Of a stretch of DNA of 64,000 bases, positions 18,340 to 27,779 are shown piece by piece. The notes below the pieces were generated by a model that searched no databases, was not told where the DNA came from, and worked only from the letters and a program-made list of their open reading frames with translations. The DNA lies in assembly GCA_024516035.1 (NCBI GenBank), contig CM044958.1:22157129-22221128 (forward strand), written 5' to 3'. The stretch comes from Bactericera cockerelli (lineage: Eukaryota; Arthropoda; Insecta; Hemiptera; Triozidae). Position numbers and translations under genes: made by a program. Every line of letters begins with the position of its first letter. The stretch's first letter is position 1.

Positions 18340-18868
18340 ATATCCCCCAAAAATACACTTCGTGTGCAAAAGACGCCAAGAAAATTAGAATCCTTCAAAT
18401 ATAATTAATTACCTTAAAATATTTCTAAAAAGGAACTGATATCAAATGAATGCCAAGTTCTCCTAAACTGGAAATCATTTGCCCAGAAAGAAGTCTCAAG
18501 CACAGAAATCAAACTGAGGATTGGACATGACATTTCCCATTAATCTACGATTTACCAACGCTAAAAGTTAACATTAAAAATCTTGGCAAGATGAAAGCAT
18601 TTTTTTAATTTTTGAAACTTGCCAAGATTTTTAATGTTAACTTTTAGCGTTGGTAAATCGTAGATTAATGGGAAATGTCATGTCCAATCCTCAGTTTGAT
18701 TTCTGTGCTTGAGACTTCTTTCTGGGCAAATGATTTCCAGTTTAGGAGAACTTGGCATTCATTTGATATCAGTTCCTTTTTAGAAATATTTTAAGGTAAT
18801 TAATTATATTTGAAGGATTCTAATTTTCTTGGCGTCTTTTGCACACGAAGTGTATTTTTGGGGGATAT
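18340..18868. repeat. 251-bp inverted repeat with 27-bp spacer
   Basis: The arm 18340-18590 is, as far as I can compare by eye, the exact reverse complement of 18618-18868. It begins ATATCCCCCAAAAATACACT and ends AGTGTATTTTTGGGGGATAT. The spacer is 18591-18617. The right arm stops within two bases of the point where the LINE ORF1 frame resumes. Confidence 0.9.
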
Positions 18869-19433
18869 GATATACTCTCATATTGTAGAGAAGAAAGATT
18901 TTTCAGTCATTAATAAAGTACGCAATAAGATAAAGACATCTACAACATCACAATCGGTTGGTTTCAAAGTTCAAAATAGTAAAAATGGCACTTCAAAATT
19001 AATCCAGAAACATTTCAATAACAAATCTCAACAAAACCTCAGGGAACCATTCAAAAACATTCAATCTAAACAAAACTATAGTCAAGTTAGACGTACTTTT
19101 GTAAACAACAAATCTCATCAGACACGAAATAATTATAATAATTATGGATTGTCTCGTCTACCTCGGCATATTAGGAATAGTAATGGAGTACATTACCATC
19201 AGAGGAGAAACATTGCTAATAATTACTACCATGAACGCCCTCGTCAAACCAGTGAGCCTCCACGCCGGTACATGAGCGGTATGGTTGAGCCGCGCCGCTA
19301 TGGTGGTCAACATACCTGCTCTTGTGCTCATGTGGGTGCTCCTCCTGGAACATATGGTCGCAGCCGTATGTTTACTAACCGTTCTTTCCATCATGGTAGT
19401 GATGGAGCAATGAACTCTCCCCGTTTTTTCTAG
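18867..19433 (+). pseudogene. LINE ORF1, C-terminal part
   Basis: The frame opens upstream in the palindrome, but LINE sequence begins at D-MIYSHIVEKKDFSVINK. It is strongly basic and rich in Asn, Arg, Tyr and Gln (nucleic-acid-binding character), with a RYGGQHTCSCAHVGAPPGTY segment before the stop TAG at 19431. Joined to 13582-14648 it would make an ORF1 of about 540 residues. The stop is 4 bases before the ORF2 frame opens, as expected of a LINE with adjacent ORFs. Confidence 0.6.
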
Positions 19434-19437
19434 TCAC

Positions 19438-20882
19438 TTGACGACTACTGCTCATAAGAAGGGTAGGAATCTATTAGCTGACGTGCTGGCCGAACAGGCA
19501 AGTGATTCTCAGTTAATTAATGTGGATTCCCATCCGCAGCATTTTAACACCGAAAAGGTCACTGACACAAATGCTAGTATCTATCGTCCAGTAGATATCG
19601 AGCAACGCATTTTAGATTTTGATGACACTATCCTTGAAGAAGGTTTTTATTATTTTACCTTGTTAACGCATGTAGATATTTGTGCTCCACAGCAACAATC
19701 AGACAACGGTGAATCTTGTCCCTACCAAGTTGTAAATAATCGGCTTGATAGTATTCTAAGTGCACCGGACTACACTGGTCAGAATGAAACTATTATTCTA
19801 GACAAGGAAAATTTAAATTTAAGTCTAAGTCTAAGTGATCAAACAACCCTTGTAAAATTAATGCACCTTAATATTCAATCACTTAGATCGAAAGTGTCCG
19901 AATTGCAGGCTTTAACCAAAAGCACTACAAGAAACTTTGAATTTCAATTTGATTTTATTTGTCTGACAGAGCACTTTTTATTGGGTCCTGAAATAGAGGC
20001 TCTGTTACTAGATGATTATCAGGTTGGTTCTTACTACGCCAGACCTATTGTACCTAGAGGTGGATCCATGGTACTTGTTCACAGGAAGTTTGTGTCAACA
20101 CCACTTGATGATGTAAACAAACTGTCTGTGGAGCTTGTTTGTGAGATCTCTAGTGTACATATTGAAATATTAGATCTAATTATTATTACAATTTACAGGT
20201 CACCTAATGCATCTTTTCCTGATCTTATTGATGTTTTTGAAGTATTACTGTCAAAGATATTTAAAAGGCAGAGAGTTATTATTTGTGGAGACTTCAATGT
20301 ACACTTTCATACAAACAATAGTCAGAAGCAAGTTTTATGTGACTTATTTGCATCCTATGGATTTTTACCACAAGTTAAAGTACCTACACGGGGAAATAAC
20401 TGTTTGGACAATATCTTTATCAACACACATGACTTTGATTGTATGACTTATGTACATGATTTTAATCTATCAGACCACCGAGCCCAAATTTTGAACATGA
20501 ACATCTGGGATTTTACTAAAGAAACTGAAATCATCAGGTATCGACCTATTACTGAACAAGGAAAGCGTCGTTTTTATGAGTCTGTTCAATCTTCAGACTT
20601 CAGTTTTATTGATTTAGAAAATACAGACATAAATAACAAATTCCAACGATTTCATGACATTATTTACAATCTGTTCCGAATCTCTTTTCCTTTTAAAGAA
20701 AAGCGTGTAAAAAAATATGTAACAGAAGGTACAAAATGGTGGTCACCAAAACTTGAACAAATGCGGTCTGAACTGAAAGATCTTTATGCTATTTGTAAAC
20801 AAGACCCAATTCCTGAAATTTTGACTTACAAAAATAATTTTAGAAAAATGTACAAAAATGAAATTGATATGGCAAGAACTCG
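19438..20882 (+). pseudogene. LINE ORF2, APE-type endonuclease half
   Basis: Codes the endonuclease that nicks target DNA for target-primed reverse transcription. Visible blocks in order: LNIQSLRSKVSELQAL, FICLTEHFL (catalytic Glu), IITIYRSPNA, IICGDFNVHF (Asp/Asn), CLDNIF and LSDHRAQIL (Asp-His). All key residues look intact. An N-terminal ~130-residue leader of unknown function precedes; no ATG sits at the frame opening, so the start is uncertain (coupling to ORF1 is possible). The frame is cut after ...DMARTR by the element at 20883. Confidence 0.85.
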
Positions 20883-21371
20883 CACCCTCAGAATTAGATG
20901 GTGATATGTCAAAAATCATGAATTTTTTTTATTACTCTATCGAAATAAGCGAAACGAGACCTTTCGTTTGGTATAAGAATTATAATTCTAGCTCTTACCG
21001 TTCCCGAGATAGCGCTAGTGTTGTTTATTGATTATGTCAAAAAAGTGAAGGGACGTTGGAACAAGATGGTATTACGATCAGTTGTTACCAAGAGCTCCTT
21101 GGATCGAGACGTACAGTTCTTGGAATATAGTAATATTTGCGTAAGTTTTGATTTATCACTCTCTTTATTAAATTTTATTTTCAGTAATTGACATAAAAAC
21201 TGAATTGTCCATGATTTTTTTTGAAATATCACTCTCTTTGTCGAACATTTTTTGTGTTTTGTCAAGGTAGAAATTACTAATACAAAAGATTATGTGTTAT
21301 ATTACTTTCTTTTTATAAATTATTATTTTTTTTTGGACTTAAAAATAATCTGGCCCGGTATTTTCGATGTA

Positions 21372-23018
21372 CACTTGAGAGCAATAAATTCGGGACAGGA
21401 CATTTCACCGTTTCAGTTGGTCCTGGTCAATTTGTGTGGCATGAAGTTGCTAAAGTATGCATATATTTGAAAAGCTTGTACTCATACCTTTCAGAAAATA
21501 CACAATGTGTCCGGGTTATGTACTATGCAACAATGATAATGGCCACTTTCCAGAAACACCTCATTTTGTTGATGAAAACACGTGCACCCAGGGTATTTTA
21601 AATTTGATTTTTTGTTGTGATAACGCTTTTTTGGCCAGTAAGTTATTGCATTTCCTTAAATGCAACACTATGAGGAAGGAAATTCAGTTGAATTTTTCTT
21701 TTCATCATGGAGACATCGCACTCCATAGCTGTGAAAGTGGTTTTACTTGTGAGTCAAGGTGTTATGCAAAGAAATGTTGCTAAGGAGCTAAATTTGTCGA
21801 AGTCTAAGGTGAACATAATTTACCAAAGGTATCGGCAGACAGGTAGCTATGATCAGAGACCAGGATCTGCCAGACCAAAGAAGACAACTGCCGAGGAGGA
21901 CCAATATGGTGTCATGACAAGCTTAAGAAATCGAGACATGTCTGGTGTTGAGGCCAACAGCAGCTTGTTATGGCCACTGGTGTGTTGATGTCAGCCCTTG
22001 GACAGTAAGGAGACGCTTGAAAGAGAAAGGTCTCATACGAAGAAGAAAAGCTACGGGACCCAAACTCAACAGACAACACCGACAACGTCATTTACAATTT
22101 GCCCTTGAACACGCTGATTGAGGAAATGGGGAATGGGGGCACGTTCTGTCCACGGATGAGAGCCGACCCTGCTTGTTCTTCAATGACAGACGTAAAAGGG
22201 TGTATAGAAGACCAGGTGAACGGTATAATCAATGTTATATTCAAGAAACTGTGAGTTTTGGTTTAGGATCTTGTATCTTCTGGGGTGGAATCTCTATGGA
22301 AACTAAAACAGAGCTCGTTATCATCAATTGTGGAGGACAAGGAGGTAACCTAACTGCAGAGAGGTATGTCACTGACATCATTGAAGATCATGTTGTCCCT
22401 TATGCAGGTTTTGTGGGTGATGGATTCGTGTTAATGCAAGACAATGCCCGACCTCGTACAGCACGTATTGTAAGTGACTTTCTCCAAGAGGCCGGTATTC
22501 GAACCCTCAACTGGCCAGCCAACAGTCCTGATCTTAATCTTATGTAACACCTCTGGGACGAGCTTAAAAGACGTGTCCATGCTCGAAACCCGCCCCCAAT
22601 GAACCACAGGGACCTGAAACAGGCGCTTTATGAGGAGTGGGAGACTATCCCTCAAGAAACGGCTGCCAACCTAATCAAGTCCATGAGAAATCGATTGCAG
22701 GCTGTCATACAAGCTCGAGGGGGTAATACCAGATACTAAGAGGTAAGTAACAGCCAAATTTCCATGAAGACTTCGAAGAAATAACACAAAAAACACCGAT
22801 ATCATTTGCAGTGTTTTCATGCTCGTTAGACCTCTTTTTGTTAATTGACTTATTATATTGAAAAACATGCTCACAATGAAAAAAAAATATACACCGTCTT
22901 AAAACCAACAAAATTTCCTTTCTTGGGATACTTCACACTTGAAAATCCAATGTAAAATAAAAATTATAAAAATCAAAAACTTTGAGAAAGTTACTGTCCC
23001 GAATTTATTGCTCTCAAG
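21372..23018 (+). mobile_element. Tc1-type transposon, inactive
   Basis: Ends share CTTGAGAGCAATAAATTCGG and six more bases in inverted form (from 21374 and to 23018). TA precedes the left end at 21370-21371; the right flank is CAATT, so the outer bases there have decayed. Carries a broken DD34E transposase. Nested in the element at 20883-23698. Confidence 0.85.
21707..22739 (+). pseudogene. Tc1 transposase, disrupted
   Basis: The N-terminal helix-turn-helix region reads QRNVAKELNLSKSKVNIIYQ and then GSARPKKTT. After a frame change near 21950-21990 the catalytic core follows: STDES (first Asp), WGGISME, MQDNARPR (second Asp) and WPANSPDLNLM. The residue 35 positions after the second Asp, where the catalytic Glu belongs, is a TAA stop (near 22544); another stop (TGA) sits where a Trp is expected near 22123. 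C-terminus continues HLWDELKRRV to 22739. Dead through one frameshift and at least two stops. Confidence 0.88.
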
Positions 23019-23698
23019 CAATTTTTTGAAATTCATAATTATTTGTTTTTAGTTATTTCTTTTTAGAAACTTTGAGATTAAGTCTCAAGAAACAATAAAG
23101 TTTATACTCACATTGTCTTGTTTTCTACCTTTTACTGCTTAGCAATAAAACAATTGGGTATTTTACATTTCACTTTTTTAAACTGAATGAGTTTTCTTTT
23201 TTTTCTGACTTAATACCAAAAGCATAGATTTTAATGTACCTCCAGTTTCAAATTGTCTTTTATTCTTCGATTCATATGGTAATATAGTGCTATAAAACTA
23301 AATTATCAAGGTACTATCATTTCAAAATTGTTAATAGATGGTGCTATCTCGAATTTTTTTCGAGATAATACCCACTTTTGTTCACTTCTCATGGAAGAAA
23401 AGGTAATATAATACGATATCACCTTATTAAAAATTGATTTTTTTCTCGAAAAAAGGCAAAATCATAGAATGAAGTTTTAAGTCAAAATGCCTTTTTTTCG
23501 AACGGTTACACAGGTAAGTTCTTTTGAAGAAAAATACATTTTTTTACATAGAACTATAGAAAAGAACATGCTCAACTTAAGAACATATAAATCAAAACAG
23601 TAGCTTTTATTGTATTAATACAGCGATAAGTCAAACTTTCTTTTGCGATTTCCCAAAAGTTGGTGTTTTTGACATATCACCATCTAATTCTGAGGGTG

Positions 23699-25525
23699 CG
23701 ACATGCAAATGATGCTAAAATTCTATCAAATCCTAGTAAGTCCAAAGCAATGTGGGAGATTGCAGGAACTAAAAAGAAGAAGCAAAATGTCTGTCCTAAT
23801 AATTTTAGCGCAGCTCAGTACAATGAGCAATTTCTAAAAGCCGTAAGCGAGATAAGGGAAAAAACTCCCTTGGTTGATATTAGACCTGCTGACTTGGTTC
23901 AGACTAATTTGACCTCTAGTGTCCAGTTTAGTTTTCAAGAGGTTTCATGTGCTTACGTGCTGAAACATCTAGGTTTAATAAATAAATCCAAAGCCAAAGA
24001 TATCTATGGTCTTGATTTAGAAATTTTGCTGTTAATTAAGTTTCTCATTTTAACACCTTTGACAAAACTGATCAATTATTCATTAAGAGAGGGAGTTTTC
24101 CCTGATTGTTTGAAAATTGCAGCTGTTACACCACTTCCCAAAAAAGGTAATGCCAAGCTCATTGAGAACTATAGACCAATATCTGTTCTTCCAATTTTTT
24201 CAAAGATATTTGAAAAGATAGTAAAGTTTCAGATCACCGATTATTTTATCAAAAATCATCTTTTTTCGAAATTTCAATTTGGCTTTCGCGAAAAAAGGTC
24301 TACTTCTGATGCGGTTTTAAAATTAGTTGACACAATTTTGAAAGCATATGAAGAAAAAAAGTTTGCTTGTACACTTTTTTGTGACGTAAGCAAGGCTTTT
24401 GATACCGTATGCCATGACATTATGATTCAAAAACTAGGTAAATATCATTTTGATTCTACAAGTCTGCAATTTATCAAATCTTATTTAACTGGTCGTAAAC
24501 AGTGTGTAAGGTTATTTAAGTCAAATAAAAATAACGAGTTAATCTCCCGTTCAAATCAGGATCCATCTGACAATAGTCTTTTTAGGATCGAGTCTTGTCC
24601 TGGCCAGGATGTGTCAGACATGAGTGACATAACTTCTGGCGTACCGCAGGGGTCGATTCTAGGAGTTGTACTGTTTTTAATTTACATAAATGACATACCT
24701 GATTTTATGAATGAGGAAGATACTGTTTTATTTGCTGACGACTCAACATTTACAAGAACAACTACTGACCTTGAGCATTGTGAATTATTACTATATCATA
24801 TGTTGAGTAAGGTAGAACAATGGTTCTCAGCAAACAGACTGTTCATCAATAAAAATAAAACTGAGAAAGTATTATTTACATTGAGAAATGCAGAAGGTTT
24901 TGAAAATCCTGACTCGGTTACATTATTAGGTACTCAACTTCAACCAAATTTATGCTGGGAGGCTCATATGGACCACATTGCTAAAAAACTTGGTAAAAAT
25001 ATTTACCTTCTGAGAAATCTCTCCTCCTGCGTTTCTCAAGAGGTTCTCAGAGTCGTATATTTTGGTCTGGTTGAATCACATTTGAGTTATTCCCTATTGG
25101 CTTGGGGTCACTCAGCAGAGAGAATACGTGCATTCAGGTTACAAAGAAAAGCTGTGAGAATAGTTGCAAAACTACCCTATAGAGCTCCTTGCCAGGATGC
25201 TTTCAAAACCTTACGTATTCTTACCTTTCCTTGTATTTACATTATAAACTGCTTGTTACATGCCAAAAGTAATATTTCTAACTATGTGAGACACAGTCAA
25301 ATCCATCCCCATGATACTAGACATAGGAATGAATTCAGAGCTGACTTTGTAAGACTTACTAAGAGTCAAAATGGTCCCAATTTTTACTGTTATAAATTCA
25401 TTAACAAATTACCAGCTAATGTAATAGAAATGCCATATCAAATTTTTAAAAGCCATATTAAAGAATTATTATTAGAAAAGGCATATTTTTCGATTGACGA
25501 ATTTTTAAATGACCAACTAAGCTAG
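23699..25525 (+). pseudogene. LINE ORF2, reverse transcriptase half
   Basis: Continues the ORF2 frame as R-HANDAKILSNPSKSK and stays open for ~608 residues to TAG at 25523. Polymerase motifs in order: ENYRPISVLP, QFGFREKRSTSDAV, FCDVSKAFDTVCHD (motif A Asp), SGVPQGSILGVVLFLIYIND (motif B), FADDSTF (motif C Asp-Asp) and a thumb-like region. All catalytic residues are present; no RNase H follows. With the endonuclease half it makes ~1090 residues, normal for CR1-like LINEs. It is broken only by the insertion at 20883. Confidence 0.9.
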
Positions 25526-26140
25526 ACTACAATATTTATATTGTATGGTTTTATTTTATTTTATTTATTGTTATGTGTCTTATTTACTTACCTACCTACT
25601 ACTTTTTTGTTTAGTTTCTTGACAATGTATAGTATTATTTGATTTAAGCTTAGTCAACGGTCTTTATTTTCAATGTCATAACATTGTAATTTACTTTTGT
25701 TTTATTCCCTTAGTATTAGATTAATTTTAAGTATTGACTTTGTAAGATGCCCTCGGGCTTTATTTACAATAAAATTATTCTATTCTATTCTATTCTATAA
25801 AATTTTAATTTTACCAAATAAGCCATTCGAAAGTTATTCAGGGGTTTCCAGACTTTAATTCACTGCATACACAAATATGGACGCCATTTGCAAACAGTTA
25901 ACATTAAAAAAATAAAATTTGCACTAAAGTATTTGATATTTGAAGACATTTCCAAAAATGTGTCGCAAGGTGGGGGTTCGTATTTAAAAAAATGAAGTTG
26001 GCCCCTTTGGCCCCGACATGGGGGCGGATAGCAAAAATCGGCCCAACTCTAAAAGAAGGTCTTATTACTTTGGTTTACCGTATAAAATTTTAATTTTACC
26101 AAATAAGCCATTCGAAAGTTATTCAGGGGTTTCCAGACTT

Positions 26141-26399
26141 TTTTTTTTTAATTGGGGTTTAACGTCGCTTTCAACTGCCATGGTCATATCACGACGGGGG
26201 TTTTACCCTCCATTCGCAGGAAACTCACAAACCTGCTACTCACATTGACCTCACCCAGCCTGAGTGGGGCCGGGAAAAGCCAGCGTCACGAGAATTAGAA
26301 TTTGAGTGGTCACCCATCCAAGTCTTAACCTCGCTGGATGTCGCTTAACTTCGGTGTTCTGAAGGGAACCGGTGTATTCAACATGCCATCGACGCTGGC
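26141..26399 (-). mobile_element. SINE family F, complete copy
   Basis: TTTCCAGACTT flanks both sides (26130-26140 and 26400-26410), an 11-12-bp duplication of the fold-back monomer it entered. On the minus strand it starts GCCAGCGTCGATGGCATG and ends in poly-A (T-run 26141-26149). Internal markers: CACCCAGCCTGAGTGGGGCC and GACGGGGGTTTTACCCTCC. Other copies at 1216, 44195, 51985, 57700, 60160 and 63645. Confidence 0.88.
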
Positions 26400-27056
26400 T
26401 TTCCAGACTTTAATTCACTGCATACACAAATATGGACGCCATTTGCAAACAGTTAACATTAAAAAAATAAAATTTGCACTAAAGTATTTGATATTTGAAG
26501 ACATTTCCAAAAATGTGTCGCAAGGTGGGGGTTCGTATTTAAAAAAATGAAGTTGGCCCCTTTGGCCCCGACATGGGGGCCGATAGCAAAAATCGGCCCA
26601 ACTCTAAAAGAAGGTTTTATTACTTTGGTTTACCGTATAAAATTTTAATTTTACCAAATAAGCCATTCGAAAGTTATTCAGGGGTTTCCAGACTTTACAC
26701 TGCATACACAAATATGGATGCCATTTGTAAACAGTTAATAATAAAAAAATAAAATTTGCACCAATGTATTTCTTTATTGAAGACATTTCCAAAAATGTGT
26801 CGCAAGGTGGGGGTTCGTATTTAAAAAAATGAAGTTGGCCCCCCTGGCCCCGACATGGGGGCCGATAACAAAAATCGGCCCAACTCTTAAAGAAGATCTT
26901 ATTACCCTGGTTTACCGTACAAAAATTTAATTTTACCGGATAAGCCATTCGAAAGTTATTCAGGGGTTTCCAGACTTTTGCCCCACCCTGTATAAATATG
27001 AAAATTAAAAGTTTCCAACAATGAATTCAATAACATCAAAATACTTCTTTTTTTTT

Positions 27057-27704
27057 ACTTTCCTTATCCTATAATAAGGAAAGTATTGTATTCGTCGAAA
27101 ATTTGACCTACCCAGTTTTTCACATTTCTGGACGAATCATAGCCGCAGGATACCAAAAAAGTTGTTTTCAGCCTTTGGTCCGTGCGTCTGTCTGTCTGTC
27201 TGTGTGTGTGTGTGTAAACAGGATATCTCAAGAACGGTAGGAGCTAGAGACTTGAAATTTGGTATGCAAATTAGTTTTATACACCAGACAAACCACGAAA
27301 CTTTTAGTTGAAATCGGCCGCAAGATGCGGCCGCAGGGCCGCAAATATTGGTCGCAACCGCCGCTTCTTTGAGTTGGTTAAAGATACAAAAAAAGTTAGA
27401 GAACAACATTTTCTCTGATTTAAAAAATAGTAGGGGTCTATTCTGATCATTTTTTTGATATCTTGAACTTTTTGGAATCCGGCCCCAATTTACCGGTATT
27501 TTGGGGGGACCCGCTTGGACTAACTTTTTTATTATTTACCCTAGATGGGGGTTGCGACATATCAAATCCAATGATTTTGAGGTGGTGATTACGAATTTGG
27601 CACTGATTTTTAACTATCCGTTACCGTTGAGTCACCAGTGGCGGAATTCGACTTCTTTTTGGGGGATAAGGAAAGTAGTGTGATGTTTACACCAGATTTT
27701 TTAT
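27057..27704 (+). mobile_element. family G element, copy 2
   Basis: Begins ACTTTCCTTATCCTATAATA and ends GGATAAGGAAAGTAGTGTGA then ACACCAGATTTTTT. Contains (CTGT)n/(GT)n at 27188-27215 and the GATGCGGCCGCAGGGCCGCA core. The minus strand has a 90-residue open frame (27137-27409) closely matching those in the copies at 5.4-6.0 kb and 36.3-36.6 kb. Confidence 0.8.
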
Positions 27705-27779
27705 ACTATATATACCAATATTAAGAGGTTTCCCTTATTGAGTAAATGAATTAATTATGACTTCATGGGCGTGTTCCAG

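Larger units (their letters stand above)
14649..18866. mobile_element. 4.2-kb insertion in LINE ORF1
   Basis: GAT borders both sides (14646-14648 and 18864-18866), and the ORF1 frame reads from ...RRRFC-D on the left to D-MIYSHIVEK on the right without loss. The interior has no recognised transposase; it holds a SINE (15640-15931), a truncated family G element (17632-17912) and a large palindrome at its right end. I see no convincing terminal inverted repeats, so the class is unknown; it could be more than one element. Confidence 0.5.
20883..23698. mobile_element. TIR element of unknown superfamily in LINE ORF2
   Basis: 33-bp perfect inverted ends starting CACCCTCAGAATTAGATGG (20883-20915 and 23666-23698), flanked by CG on both sides (20881-20882, 23699-23700). 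Removing it plus one CG rejoins the LINE frame exactly. About 1.17 kb is its own sequence once the Tc1 inside it is taken away; no transposase of its own is seen. A 2-bp duplication suits CACTA-like elements but the end does not read CACTA. Confidence 0.85.
13580..25795 (+). mobile_element. CR1-like non-LTR retrotransposon, interrupted twice
   Basis: Flanked by TATAAAAT (13572-13579 and 25796-25803) inside a monomer of the fold-back element, so the insertion site is exact. The tail is ATTCT repeats after an AATAAA (25769-25774). Without its two inserts it is about 5.2 kb: ORF1 with a degenerate SGNH/esterase-like domain, then ORF2 with APE endonuclease and reverse transcriptase. The esterase-type ORF1 and ATTCT-type tail are CR1 traits; clade assignment is inference. 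The 5' end is truncated within ORF1. Confidence 0.85.
12756..26992. mobile_element. fold-back element with tandem-monomer arms, now carrying nested inserts
   Basis: Left end TACAGGGTGGGGCAAAAGTC at 12756 is exactly mirrored at 26992, both flanked by TA. The left arm has ~2.6 forward monomers (the marker GTCTGGAAACCCCTG at 12773, 13055 and 13336, period ~282 bp). Orientation flips near 13475-13500, and reversed monomers follow at 13500-13579 and, after the LINE, at 25804-26992 (markers 25847, 26131, 26401, 26687, 26968). Without its inserts the element would be about 1.75 kb. The monomers hold GGGCCGATTTTT and CCCCGACATGGGG segments. No transposase is coded by the arms. Structure resembles Drosophila FB elements, but ends and TA site resemble the MITE next to it. 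Confidence 0.8.

Noticed and set aside
18179..18379. 66-residue minus-strand frame
   Set aside because: Half of it lies in the palindrome arm; no motif.
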